Assembly (NCBI GenBank): GCA_024235875.1
Contig: JACKLP010000009.1
Span: forward strand, 1 to 64,000
Source: Burkholderiaceae bacterium
GTDB taxonomy: Bacteria > Pseudomonadota > Gammaproteobacteria > Burkholderiales > Burkholderiaceae_E
Reading direction: 5' to 3'
DNA length: 64,000 bases
Shown: positions 35,751-43,620 of the stretch, piece by piece
Position numbering within the stretch: the stretch's first letter is position 1
Layout: every line of letters starts with the position of its first letter
The notes under the pieces: model-generated
Seen by the model: the letters and a program-made list of their open reading frames with translations, nothing else
Told to the model about the DNA's origin: nothing
Databases searched by the model: none
Translations under genes and position numbers: made by a program

Positions 35751-37220
35751 TCAGGCCACGGCCGGCGTGGCCACGAAGTCCGACGTGTCGGTGCTGGCGT
35801 AGTTGAAGCTCACGTCCTTCCAGGTGTCGAGCGCGGCCTGCAGCGGCTGGCAGTCCTGGGCGGCGCGCTTCAGGATCTCGGGCCCCTCGGTGCGAATGTC
35901 GCGGCCCTCGTTGCGGGCCAGCACCATTGCCTCGAGGGCGACCCGGTTCGCGGTGGCGCCCGCCTGGATGCCCATCGGGTGGCCGATCGTGCCGCCACCG
36001 AACTGCAACACGACGTCGTCGCCGAACAGGTCGATGAGCTGGTGCATCTGGCCCGCATGGATGCCGCCGGAGGCCACCGGCATCACCTTGCGCAAGCCGC
36101 CCCAGTCCTGCTCGAAGAAGACGCCGCGCGGCAGGTCGACCTGGTTGTGCGTCTCTCGGCACACGTTGTAGTAGCCCTGGACCGTCATCGGGTCGCCCTC
36201 GAGCTTGCCGACCGCGGTGCCCGTGTGCAGATGGTCGACGCCGGCCAGGCGCAACCACTTCGCGATCACTCTGAACGACACGCCGTGCGACTTCTGGCGC
36301 GTATAGGTGCCGTGGCCGGCCCGGTGCATGTGCAGGATCATGTCGTGCTTGCGGCACCAGTTGGAGATCGACTGGATCGCGGTCCAGCCGATGATCAGGT
36401 CCACCATCACGATCACCGAGCCCAGTTCGTGCGCGAATTCGGCGCGCTCGTACATGTCCTCCATCGTGCCGGCGGTGATGTTCAGGTAGTGGCCCTTGAT
36501 CTCGCCGGTGGCCGCGCTCGCCGAATTCACCGCCTCCATGCAATACAGGAAGCGGTCGCGCCAGTGCATGAACGGCTGCGAGTTGATGTTCTCGTCGTCC
36601 TTGACGAAATCCAGCCCGCCCTTGAGGGCCTCGAAAACGACGCGTCCGTAGTTCTTGCCCGACAGGCCCAGCTTCGGCTTGGTGGTCGCGCCCAACAGCG
36701 GCCGGCCAAACTTGTCCAGCCGTTCGCGCTCGACGACGATGCCGGTGGGCGGGCCTCGGAAGGTCTTCACATAGGCGACCGGGAAGCGCATGTCCTCCAG
36801 TCGGGCTGCCTTCAGCGGCTTGAAGCTGAAGACGTTTCCGATGATCGAGGCGGTCAGGTTCGCGATCGAGCCTTCCTCGAACAAGTCCAGTTCGTAGGCG
36901 ATCCACGCGAAGTACTGCTCCGGATTGTTGGGAACCGGCTCGACCTTGTATGCCTTGGCGCGATAGCGATCGCAGGCGGTCAGGCGATCGGTCCACACCA
37001 CGGTCCAGGTCGCGGTGGACGACTCGCCGGCCACCGCCGCGGCCGCTTCCTGCGGGTCCACGCCTTCCTGTGGCGTGATCCGGAACAGCGCCAGCAGGTC
37101 GGTTTCCCTGGGCTGGTAGTCGGGCTGCCAGTAGCCCATCTGCGCATATTTCAGCACCCCGGCCGAGTAGCGCTTCTTGGTGTCGGTGATCCGATTCAGG
37201 TCGTTCGTGCCCATCGCCAT
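35751..37220 (-). CDS. cbbL: RuBisCO large subunit, form I red type
   Basis: A 489-residue catalytic subunit of ribulose-1,5-bisphosphate carboxylase. Active-site motifs are TTKPKLGLSGKNYGR (first active-site Lys), GGLDFVKDDENINSQPFMHW with the carbamylated Lys and Mg-binding Asp/Glu, HMHRAGHGTYTRQKSHG and the loop-6 region HTGTAVGKLEGDP. The N-terminus (TKKRYSAGVLKYAQMGYW) is of the red-type IC/ID group. Start is the ATG at 37220 (another ATG two codons later) with GAGG upstream. It heads the cbb operon and diverges from cbbR across 93 bases containing two CbbR-like sites. Confidence 0.97.
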   Translation of the reverse strand: MAMGTNDLNRITDTKKRYSAGVLKYAQMGYWQPDYQPRETDLLALFRITPQEGVDPQEAAAAVAGESSTATWTVVWTDRLTACDRYRAKAYKVEPVPNNPEQYFAWIAYELDLFEEGSIANLTASIIGNVFSFKPLKAARLEDMRFPVAYVKTFRGPPTGIVVERERLDKFGRPLLGATTKPKLGLSGKNYGRVVFEALKGGLDFVKDDENINSQPFMHWRDRFLYCMEAVNSASAATGEIKGHYLNITAGTMEDMYERAEFAHELGSVIVMVDLIIGWTAIQSISNWCRKHDMILHMHRAGHGTYTRQKSHGVSFRVIAKWLRLAGVDHLHTGTAVGKLEGDPMTVQGYYNVCRETHNQVDLPRGVFFEQDWGGLRKVMPVASGGIHAGQMHQLIDLFGDDVVLQFGGGTIGHPMGIQAGATANRVALEAMVLARNEGRDIRTEGPEILKRAAQDCQPLQAALDTWKDVSFNYASTDTSDFVATPAVA

Positions 37221-37278
37221 CGGCCTCGTGTTGTGCTGTCGACGTTCGAAGCCTAAGGAGGTATCGAGATCAGGTCTA

Positions 37279-37293
37279 TTCAAAACGAATGAA
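37279..37293. promoter_or_regulatory. candidate CbbR binding site 1
   Basis: The dyad TTCA-N7-TGAA contains TCA-N7-TGA, an exact match to the TNA-N7-TNA consensus described for CbbR and an instance of the LysR T-N11-A rule. It lies midway between the divergent cbbL and cbbR genes in an A+T-rich block (37277-37325) that contrasts strongly with its surroundings. This site is placed to activate the cbbL operon promoter. Confidence 0.65.
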
Positions 37294-37299
37294 CAAATA

Positions 37300-37316
37300 C
37301 ATAATCAAGAGTTATG
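37300..37316. promoter_or_regulatory. candidate CbbR binding site 2, overlapping the cbbR start
   Basis: The dyad CATAA-TCAAGAG-TTATG contains TAA-N7-TTA, again an exact TNA-N7-TNA match. It is seven bases from site 1 and its last three bases are the proposed ATG of cbbR, so binding here would also cover the cbbR start and could give autorepression. Its closeness to that ATG raises some doubt about the start choice for cbbR. Confidence 0.6.
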
Positions 37317-38324
37317 AATAAGAGGTCCAAAGCGGTACCGCAGCATCGCGGGCAGGGTTTGGCGGGGACCGTCCCGCCGGCAGCCGGTGCCGAACGGCTC
37401 CCTTCCGTCGGGCGGCGGCGGTTCACGCTGCGGCAACTCGAGGTGCTGGTGGCGCTGGCGCGCGAAGGCAGCGTCACGGCGGCAGCCGAGCGGCTGCACC
37501 TGACTCAGCCGGCCGTCTCCATGCAGTTGCGCCAGCTCGAGAACGCGGTCGGGCTGGCGCTGGTCGAGCACGTGGGCCGGGGGCTGCGGATCACGGACGC
37601 CGGTCGGGTGCTGCGCGAGCATGCCGAGGAGATCCTGAGCCGGCTCGACGATTTCGACGCCACCACGCACGCGTTGCGCGGTGCAGGGCTCGGTCGGGTG
37701 CGACTTGGCGTCGTGAGTACGAGCAAGTATTTCGTGCCCGGCTTGATCGCACTGTTCATGCGGGCTCATCCCGGCGTCGAGTTTCGGCTCACCGTTCACA
37801 ACCGCGAGGAGATCATCGCGGCGCTGCGCGACTACACGATCGATCTCGGTGTCATGGGACGGCCACCGAACGAGCGCGACTTCGACGGTCAGGCCTTTGC
37901 GCCCAATCCGCTGATCGTCGTCTCGGCGCCGTCGCATCCGATGTCCCGGCGGCGGGCGATCGAGCTCTCGGAACTCGGTGGCGAGGCATTCATCGTGCGC
38001 GAGCGTGGCTCGGGTACGCGCCACGCGATGGAGCGCCTGTTCGGCGAGGCCGGGATCGACTTCCGGGCCGTGATGGAAGCCGACAGCAACGAGACGATCA
38101 AGCAGGCGGTCATGGCCGGCATGGGGATCGGATTCCTGTCGATCCACACGGTGCGTGCCGAGCTCGCGGCCGGGCGGATCGCCATGCTCGATGTCGCCGG
38201 GCTGCCGCTGCGCCGTCAGTGGTTCGTGGTCGGCGAGGCAGGGCGCCGTCTCGGGCCCGCTGCCGCAGAGTTCCGGGAATTCCTGCTTCGCGAGGCGGAG
38301 GGGCTGCTGCGAGGCGGGTTCTGA
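37314..38324 (+). CDS. cbbR: LysR-family regulator of the cbb operon
   Basis: A 336-residue LysR regulator divergent from cbbL. The helix-turn-helix is at about residues 37-95 (FTLRQLEVLVALAREGSVTA, LTQPAVSMQLRQLE), followed by the effector domain with LGVVSTSKYFVPGLIALF, typical of CbbR. The first 34 residues are a basic, Pro/Gly-rich extension. The ATG at 37314 has no convincing ribosome binding site, so a leaderless message or a downstream TTG (37359) are possible. CbbR senses Calvin-cycle or energy metabolites and activates cbb genes; here its sites are in the 93-base intergenic region. Confidence 0.92.
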   Translation: MNKRSKAVPQHRGQGLAGTVPPAAGAERLPSVGRRRFTLRQLEVLVALAREGSVTAAAERLHLTQPAVSMQLRQLENAVGLALVEHVGRGLRITDAGRVLREHAEEILSRLDDFDATTHALRGAGLGRVRLGVVSTSKYFVPGLIALFMRAHPGVEFRLTVHNREEIIAALRDYTIDLGVMGRPPNERDFDGQAFAPNPLIVVSAPSHPMSRRRAIELSELGGEAFIVRERGSGTRHAMERLFGEAGIDFRAVMEADSNETIKQAVMAGMGIGFLSIHTVRAELAAGRIAMLDVAGLPLRRQWFVVGEAGRRLGPAAAEFREFLLREAEGLLRGGF

Positions 38325-38373
38325 CGATCGCCTGCGGGCTTGCGTGCCTGCTCGCTCGACCCTCGGCCGCGTG

Positions 38374-39759
38374 TCAGGACGCCCGCAGCCAACGATAGAC
38401 GGTTCGCTCGCTGACACCGAGTTCGGCGGCCACCCGGGCCCGATTGCCGCCGTGGCGTTGCAATGCCTCTTCGAGGAGGTGCCTGCGTGTCGATTCGAGG
38501 CGCCCTGTCACCGGTCGCGGATCGAGCGGGGGTCCCGGTTCGACACGGGGCGGCACGCTGAGGCCGTCGGTGTTCGAAAACGGCCCTCTGCCCTCGGGCA
38601 GGGTTCGGCCGATCGAGTCGGCGCTGATCGACGGTCCGTGAGCCAGTGCGCGCTGCAGCAGATTGCGCAACTCGCGAATGTTGCCTGGCAGCGGCATCTC
38701 GCGCAGCAACTCGATCGCAGCATCCTCGATGACGGTGCCGCGATGGCCATCGAGTCGCGCCAGCAATGCGCGGGCGATCAGTGCGATGTCCTCGCGCCGC
38801 TCACGAAGCGTGGGGATACGGACCTCGTGCGTCGCCAGCCGGTAGAAGAGATCGAGCCGAAATTCGCCGCCGTCGACCAGCGCGCGCAGATCGCGGTTGG
38901 TCGCCGCGACGATTCTGACCCTGACTTGTGAGGGCTGGTGCGCGCCCAGGCGGCGGACTTCCCCGGTGTCGATCGCCCGCAGCAACTTGGCCTGCATCGC
39001 CAGCGGCAGCTCGCCGATCTCGTCGAGGAACAGCGTGCCACCGTTTGCGGTCTCGAATAGCCCGGCGCGTGATTGCGAAGAGCCCGTGAACGCGCCGCGT
39101 TCATGGCCGAACAGCTCGCTCTCGAACAGGGCTTCGGGGATCGACGCACAGTCCACGACCACGAAGGGGCCGCCGGCCTGCGGCGAGCGCTCGTGGACGA
39201 ATCGGGCGGCCAGTTCCTTGCCAACGCCACTCTCGCCGGTCAGCAGGACACTGCCGGGTAAGCTTGAAGCATGGATCAGGCGCTGGACCGTCTGCAGGAA
39301 TGCCGGCGACTGCCCGATCATTCGATCGAGCGTTCGTCCGCCGCTCGTCGACTCGCGCTCGAGTCGCTCGATGCGCTCGATGCGCTCGGCGAGCAGCCAG
39401 CGCCCGCCGAGTTGGATCGGCGTGCCGCGAACGCGCACTCGCTCGGGGCGGTGATCGGCATCGAGATGGACGTGTAGGGTGTCGACGGCCTGTCCGCTGC
39501 TCAGTGCGCGTGCAAGCGGGCAGTCCTCGCCACGCTCGTGGCATGGAACGTCGGAGTGATGCGAGACCTGATGGCAGCGAAGCCCGACGATCCCGCTGGT
39601 TTCGGCACCATAGTTGGCCAGGTAGGCCCGGTTCGCGGCCACGATGCGGTAGTCGTCGGCGATCAGCACCACCGGGTCGTCATGGGTCTCGAGGATTTGC
39701 AATACGCCGTCTTCGGGCGGCGGCAGCGGGGTCGATTGCAGGTTGGTCATGACTGCCAT
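38374..39759 (-). CDS. sigma-54-dependent activator with N-terminal Cys-rich PAS domain
   Basis: A 461-residue enhancer-binding protein: PAS-like sensor (about 18-130), AAA+ ATPase and C-terminal Fis-type HTH. The AAA+ core has Walker A GESGVGKE, the sigma-54 contact loop GAFTGSSQSRAG, LFLDEIGELP and the R-finger stretch FRLDLFYRL; the HTH is NRARVAAELGVSERTVYRWL. The PAS domain carries C62, C73 and C80 with H63, H67 and H68 in a CH...HH....PC......CPL pattern that could bind a metal, cluster or haem or sense redox. It diverges from an Fnr-like gene preceded by a sigma-54 promoter match. A second ATG at 39750 is possible as start. Confidence 0.9.
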   Translation of the reverse strand: MAVMTNLQSTPLPPPEDGVLQILETHDDPVVLIADDYRIVAANRAYLANYGAETSGIVGLRCHQVSHHSDVPCHERGEDCPLARALSSGQAVDTLHVHLDADHRPERVRVRGTPIQLGGRWLLAERIERIERLERESTSGGRTLDRMIGQSPAFLQTVQRLIHASSLPGSVLLTGESGVGKELAARFVHERSPQAGGPFVVVDCASIPEALFESELFGHERGAFTGSSQSRAGLFETANGGTLFLDEIGELPLAMQAKLLRAIDTGEVRRLGAHQPSQVRVRIVAATNRDLRALVDGGEFRLDLFYRLATHEVRIPTLRERREDIALIARALLARLDGHRGTVIEDAAIELLREMPLPGNIRELRNLLQRALAHGPSISADSIGRTLPEGRGPFSNTDGLSVPPRVEPGPPLDPRPVTGRLESTRRHLLEEALQRHGGNRARVAAELGVSERTVYRWLRAS

Positions 39760-39779
39760 TGTGTCATGGCGTCATGACA
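39746..39779. promoter_or_regulatory. candidate upstream activator sites (GTCATGAC repeats)
   Basis: Two copies of the palindrome GTCATGAC (39746-39753 and 39771-39778) lie 25 bases apart, and the second belongs to a longer perfect inverted repeat TGTCATG-GCGT-CATGACA (39762-39779). They flank the start of the sigma-54 activator gene and are 108-141 bases upstream of a sigma-54 promoter match at 39887. That distance is typical of enhancer sites, and the overlap with the activator start would allow autoregulation. Function is inferred. Confidence 0.55.
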
Positions 39780-39886
39780 GATGCCACGTCAGGCTTTCCA
39801 GCGCGTCGAGTCGTGAGCGTCGGTCGGGAGTGCCGATCGCCCCGATGACCGGGAAATGGCCGACCGATCCTGCCCGGTGATACCGA

Positions 39887-39902
39887 TGGCACGGAATCTG
39901 CT
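39887..39902 (+). promoter_or_regulatory. candidate sigma-54 (-24/-12) promoter for the Fnr-like gene
   Basis: TGGCACGGAATCTGCT matches the consensus TGGCACG-N4-TTGCW at all but one position (CTGCT for TTGCT), with the -24 GG (39888-39889) and -12 GC (39900-39901) separated by the required ten bases. Transcription would start near 39912 and read into the Fnr-like gene at 40022. A sigma-54 activator gene diverges immediately upstream, which makes a chance match less likely. Confidence 0.55.
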
Positions 39903-40021
39903 GTCCTTGTCGCGTGGCTTGGCGAGCGCTTGCCTGTGCTTGACGATGATCGCAGCGAAGGGCCGCCTGCCCGTCACCGCGATCATCGCGCCGTGCCGAC
40001 CCGGACGATCGAGAGGTAGTC

Positions 40022-40756
40022 GTGGACATCAAAGCCTCGGTTTTGCAGCGCGTCAGCGAATGGGAGCGAGCCGCGCTCGACGACGAATGCCGCCATTGCG
40101 CGATACGCTCGTCGGCCTTGTTCGCCGAGCTCACCGACGAGGACTTCGAGCGGATCCATCGGCCGATCGATCGGGTTCGCCTCGCGCCGGGAGCCGTGAT
40201 CTTCAATGACGGCGACGCGGCCGAGGCCTTGTTCACTGTGCGGCGCGGCGCGGTCAAGATAGAGCACGTGCTGCCGGACGGGCGCTCGCGCATCACGGCC
40301 ATGCATCATGCGGGCGACCTGATCGGACTGTCGGGCTACGCCGCGCGCCGACACGATGCCCGCGCGGTGGCCCTCACCGAGGTGGAATTGTGCCGCCTGC
40401 CGGTATCGCTGCTCAGAGAGCTCGAGGCGTGCTCGCCCCGCTTGCAGGCGGGGCTGGAGGCCAAGTGGCTTGCGGCGCTGCGCGAGGCCAATGCGTGGCT
40501 TACCGAGCTGTCGGTCGGCTCGATCGGTGCGCGCGTGGCGCGGCTGCTGCTGAAGTTCCCCGCCGACCCTGAAGACCGGATCACCGTGTGTTCGCGCCAG
40601 GACATGGGCGCGATGCTCGGCGGCGTGGCACTCGAGACCGTGAGCCGGGTGATGAGCCGGTTCCAGCGCGAAGGCGTACTCGAGTCGCTCGATCGCGTCG
40701 GACGCGTCTATCGCGCCGATCTCGCGGCGCTGCGTCGTATCGCGGCCGACGGTTGA
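40022..40756 (+). CDS. Crp/Fnr-family transcriptional regulator
   Basis: A 244-residue Fnr-like regulator: cyclic-nucleotide-type beta-barrel, dimer helix and C-terminal winged helix. The DNA-recognition helix contains ETVSR, the ExxSR pattern that gives FNR specificity (TTGAT-N4-ATCAA). Cysteines are C23 and C26 (CRHC), C124 (ELCRLP, at the position of the internal FNR ligand) and C137; the third N-terminal ligand of FNR is absent (RSSALF follows). An FNR-type 4Fe-4S cluster is therefore doubtful, and NO or redox sensing is conceivable. Start is the GTG at 40022. It is preceded by a sigma-54 promoter candidate. Confidence 0.88.
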   Translation: MDIKASVLQRVSEWERAALDDECRHCAIRSSALFAELTDEDFERIHRPIDRVRLAPGAVIFNDGDAAEALFTVRRGAVKIEHVLPDGRSRITAMHHAGDLIGLSGYAARRHDARAVALTEVELCRLPVSLLRELEACSPRLQAGLEAKWLAALREANAWLTELSVGSIGARVARLLLKFPADPEDRITVCSRQDMGAMLGGVALETVSRVMSRFQREGVLESLDRVGRVYRADLAALRRIAADG

Positions 40757-40807
40757 GGGCGACGGCTTCGCGGTGGGGCTCGATTGCGGCCGGGCCCGAT
40801 GCGAGGA

Positions 40808-42268
40808 TCAGTTCGCGCTCGAGAGCCCTCGCCGGGGGAGCGCGAGCGCGAACGCCAGGCCGATCGCGGCGAACAGGGTCGCGGCTTCGAATACACGGGT
40901 GAACGCCGGGGCCAGCGACTCGGCCGGGATCGACTTCAACGCCGTACCCGCGCCGGCGATCGAGGTGCCGATCTCGAGCTGACCGAACAGGACCGCGCTC
41001 AATGCCGCGATCCCGAACGCGCTGCCCAGCGTGCGGCACAGCGCAGTGGTGGCGGTCACGATGCCGACCTGCTCGCGGGGAACGGCCTCCTGCGGTGCAA
41101 CGATCGTTGGCGGAATGGTGATGCCGACCCCCAGCCCGCCAACGACCATCGCCAGGCCGAGCACGAGCGGCGAGTGCAGTGGCAGCGTGCTCAGCCCGGC
41201 CATGCCGGCGATCTGCATGACGGCGCCCCCGATCAGCAGGGTCCGCGGCCTCGCCAGGCCCCACATCGCGCGGCCGCCGAACATGGATCCGACCGGCACG
41301 GCCAGCGAGATCGGGACCAGCCAGAGGGCGACCTGGTCGGCGCGCATGCCTCCCAGCGACAGGAACAGCATCGGAAGCAGTACCGACACGCCGACGAGCA
41401 CGACGAAGGACATGCCGGTGGTCACGCAGCACAGCCACACGGTGCGGTTCGCCAGCAGGCTCGGCGGCAGAATCGGTTCAGGCGCCCGGTGCTCGCGCCA
41501 GGCCAGCATGACGGCGGCAAGCGCGCTGGTGCAGAACAGGCCCAGCGTCATCACGGATTGCGCGCCGTGTCCCTGGCCGATGCGGGTGAGGGCGGTCATC
41601 AGGCAACCCAGGGTCGCACCGAGCAGCAAGGCGCCGGCATAGTCGATCGGCCGTCGTCGACGCACGATCGGAAGCGTGCGCAGGACCCGAGCGGCCAGCG
41701 CGAATGCCAGCAGCCCCAGCGGTACGCTGATACCAAACACCGCGCGCCAGGACAGGTAGTGCGTCAGCAGGCCGCCAAGCAAGGGACCCGCGACGGCCGC
41801 GATCGCGAACACGCCCGCCAGGTAGCCCTGGTAGCGACCGCGCTCGGGCCCCGGCGCGACGTCGGCCACCACCGTCTGCACCAGGGAAATGAGACCGCCA
41901 CCACCGATGCCCTGCAGCAGCCTGAACGCGAGCAGCCAGCTCATCGACTGCGCCAGGGTGCTCAGGCCCGCGCCGACCACGTAGATGACGATCGCCGCGG
42001 CTAGCACCGGCCATCGGCCGAACAGGTCCGAGAGCTTGCCGTAGATCGGGGTGGCGACCGTCGATGCGACCAGGTAGCCGGACACCACCCAGGGAACGAG
42101 GTCGAGTCGGCCCAGGTCGCCGGCGATCGCGACCAGCGCGATCGATACGATCATCTGGTCCAGGGCCGCTAGAAACAGCGACAGCAGCAGGCCCAGCACG
42201 ATCCGAAGCACCTGCGCTCGCGGCAGGCGCAATGGTTCCGGCGCGCGATCGGCCGATTGCAGGCTCAC
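40808..42268 (-). CDS. MFS multidrug exporter, DHA2 (EmrB/QacA) type
   Basis: A 486-residue major-facilitator protein with about 14 membrane helices. DHA2 landmarks are LALDQMIVSIALVAIAGDLG-like motif D1 in helix 1, GKLSDLFGRWPVL (motif A, loop 2-3) near residue 70, RLLQGIGGGG (motif B) near residue 115 and GPLLGGLLTHYLSWRAVF (motif C) near residue 155. It should export hydrophobic compounds with proton antiport. The GTG at 42268 avoids overlap with the upstream acyl-CoA dehydrogenase gene; the ATG at 42301 would overlap it by 32 bases. Substrate unknown. Confidence 0.88.
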   Translation of the reverse strand: MSLQSADRAPEPLRLPRAQVLRIVLGLLLSLFLAALDQMIVSIALVAIAGDLGRLDLVPWVVSGYLVASTVATPIYGKLSDLFGRWPVLAAAIVIYVVGAGLSTLAQSMSWLLAFRLLQGIGGGGLISLVQTVVADVAPGPERGRYQGYLAGVFAIAAVAGPLLGGLLTHYLSWRAVFGISVPLGLLAFALAARVLRTLPIVRRRRPIDYAGALLLGATLGCLMTALTRIGQGHGAQSVMTLGLFCTSALAAVMLAWREHRAPEPILPPSLLANRTVWLCCVTTGMSFVVLVGVSVLLPMLFLSLGGMRADQVALWLVPISLAVPVGSMFGGRAMWGLARPRTLLIGGAVMQIAGMAGLSTLPLHSPLVLGLAMVVGGLGVGITIPPTIVAPQEAVPREQVGIVTATTALCRTLGSAFGIAALSAVLFGQLEIGTSIAGAGTALKSIPAESLAPAFTRVFEAATLFAAIGLAFALALPRRGLSSAN

Positions 42269-42269
42269 G

Positions 42270-43469
42270 TCAGAAGAAGGCCTGGATTCCGGTCTGCGCA
42301 CGGCCCAGGATCAGCGCATGGATGTCGTGGGTTCCCTCGTAGGTATTGACCACCTCGAGGTTCACCATGTGGCGGGCGATGCCGAATTCGTCGCTGATGC
42401 CGTTGCCACCGAGCATGTCGCGCGCCATCCGGGCGATGTCGAGCGCCTTGCCGCAGGAATTGCGCTTCATGATCGAGGTGATCTCGACCGCGGCCGAACC
42501 GTCGTCCTTCATCCGTCCCAGCCGCAGGCAACCCTGCAGCCCGAGCGTGATCTCGGTCTGCATGTCGGCGAGCTTCTTCTGGATCAGCTGGTTCGCTGCC
42601 AGCGGGCGCCCGAATTGCTTGCGATCGAGTACGTACTGGCGCGCCGTGTGCCAGCAGCTCTCGGCGGCGCCCAGTGCGCCCCAGGCGATGCCGTAGCGTG
42701 CCGAGTTCAGGCAGGTGAACGGACCCTTGAGCCCTTCCACGCCAGGCAGCAACTGCGACTGCGCGACGGGCACCTGGTCCATCACGATTTCGCCGGTAAT
42801 GGACGCGCGCAGCCCGACCTTGCCCTCGATCTTCGGCGCGCCAAGCCCCTTCATGCCCTTTTCGAGGACGAATCCCTTGATCTTGCCGTCGAACTCGCCG
42901 CCCTGGCACTTGGCCCAGACCACGAACACATCGGCGATCGGGGAATTGGAGATCCACATCTTGGAGCCGGTGAGCTCGTAGCCGCCGTCGACCGCCTTGG
43001 CGCGAGTCTGCATCGAGCCCGGATCGGAGCCGTGGTTGGGTTCGGTCAGGCCGAAGCAGCCGATCCATTCCCCGCTGGCCAGCTTGGGCAGGTACTTCTG
43101 CCGTTGCTCTTCGGTGCCGAACTCGTAGATCGGCAACATGACGAGCGAGCTCTGCACGCTCATCATCGACCGGTAGCCGGAGTCGACTCGTTCGACCTCG
43201 CGGGCGATCAAGCCGTAGCTGACATAGTTCAATCCGGGGCCGCCGTACTGCTCGGGAATGGTCGGGCCCAACAGGCCGATCGCGCCCATTTCCGGAAAGA
43301 TCGCCGGGTCGGTCTTTTCGTGGCGGAAGGCCTCGAGCACGCGTGGCGCGAGCTTCTCCTGGCAATAGGAGCGCGCGGCCTCGAGCACCATGCGCTCGTC
43401 CTCGGTGAGCTGAGACTCCATCAACAACGGGTCGTCCCACTTGAACGACGCCTTACCCGGCCCGGCCAT
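42270..43469 (-). CDS. gcdH: glutaryl-CoA dehydrogenase (acyl-CoA dehydrogenase family)
   Basis: A 399-residue FAD acyl-CoA dehydrogenase of the glutaryl-CoA group, which oxidises and decarboxylates glutaryl-CoA to crotonyl-CoA. Diagnostic stretches are SGYRSMMSVQSSLVM near residue 98, GCFGLTEPNHGSDPGSM near residue 137 with glutarate-site residues, RKQFGRPLAANQLIQKKLADM and, at the C-terminus, NTYEGTHDIHALILGRAQTG with the catalytic Glu. It typically ends lysine, tryptophan and some aromatic-acyl-CoA pathways. It is followed within one base by the exporter gene. Confidence 0.94.
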   Translation of the reverse strand: MAGPGKASFKWDDPLLMESQLTEDERMVLEAARSYCQEKLAPRVLEAFRHEKTDPAIFPEMGAIGLLGPTIPEQYGGPGLNYVSYGLIAREVERVDSGYRSMMSVQSSLVMLPIYEFGTEEQRQKYLPKLASGEWIGCFGLTEPNHGSDPGSMQTRAKAVDGGYELTGSKMWISNSPIADVFVVWAKCQGGEFDGKIKGFVLEKGMKGLGAPKIEGKVGLRASITGEIVMDQVPVAQSQLLPGVEGLKGPFTCLNSARYGIAWGALGAAESCWHTARQYVLDRKQFGRPLAANQLIQKKLADMQTEITLGLQGCLRLGRMKDDGSAAVEITSIMKRNSCGKALDIARMARDMLGGNGISDEFGIARHMVNLEVVNTYEGTHDIHALILGRAQTGIQAFF

Positions 43470-43620
43470 CTGCAGCTCCTTCGAATTGGTTCAATCTGAC
43501 GCCCGCGGCATGCCGTCGCGCGTTCGCAGCGAAGTTTACGCCCGCCCGAGCGGACGGTCGTTCCGGCGCGGCCGCCATCGCAGGCGATTCGGCGGAGATC
43601 GCCCGCGGGTGCGGGCGACA

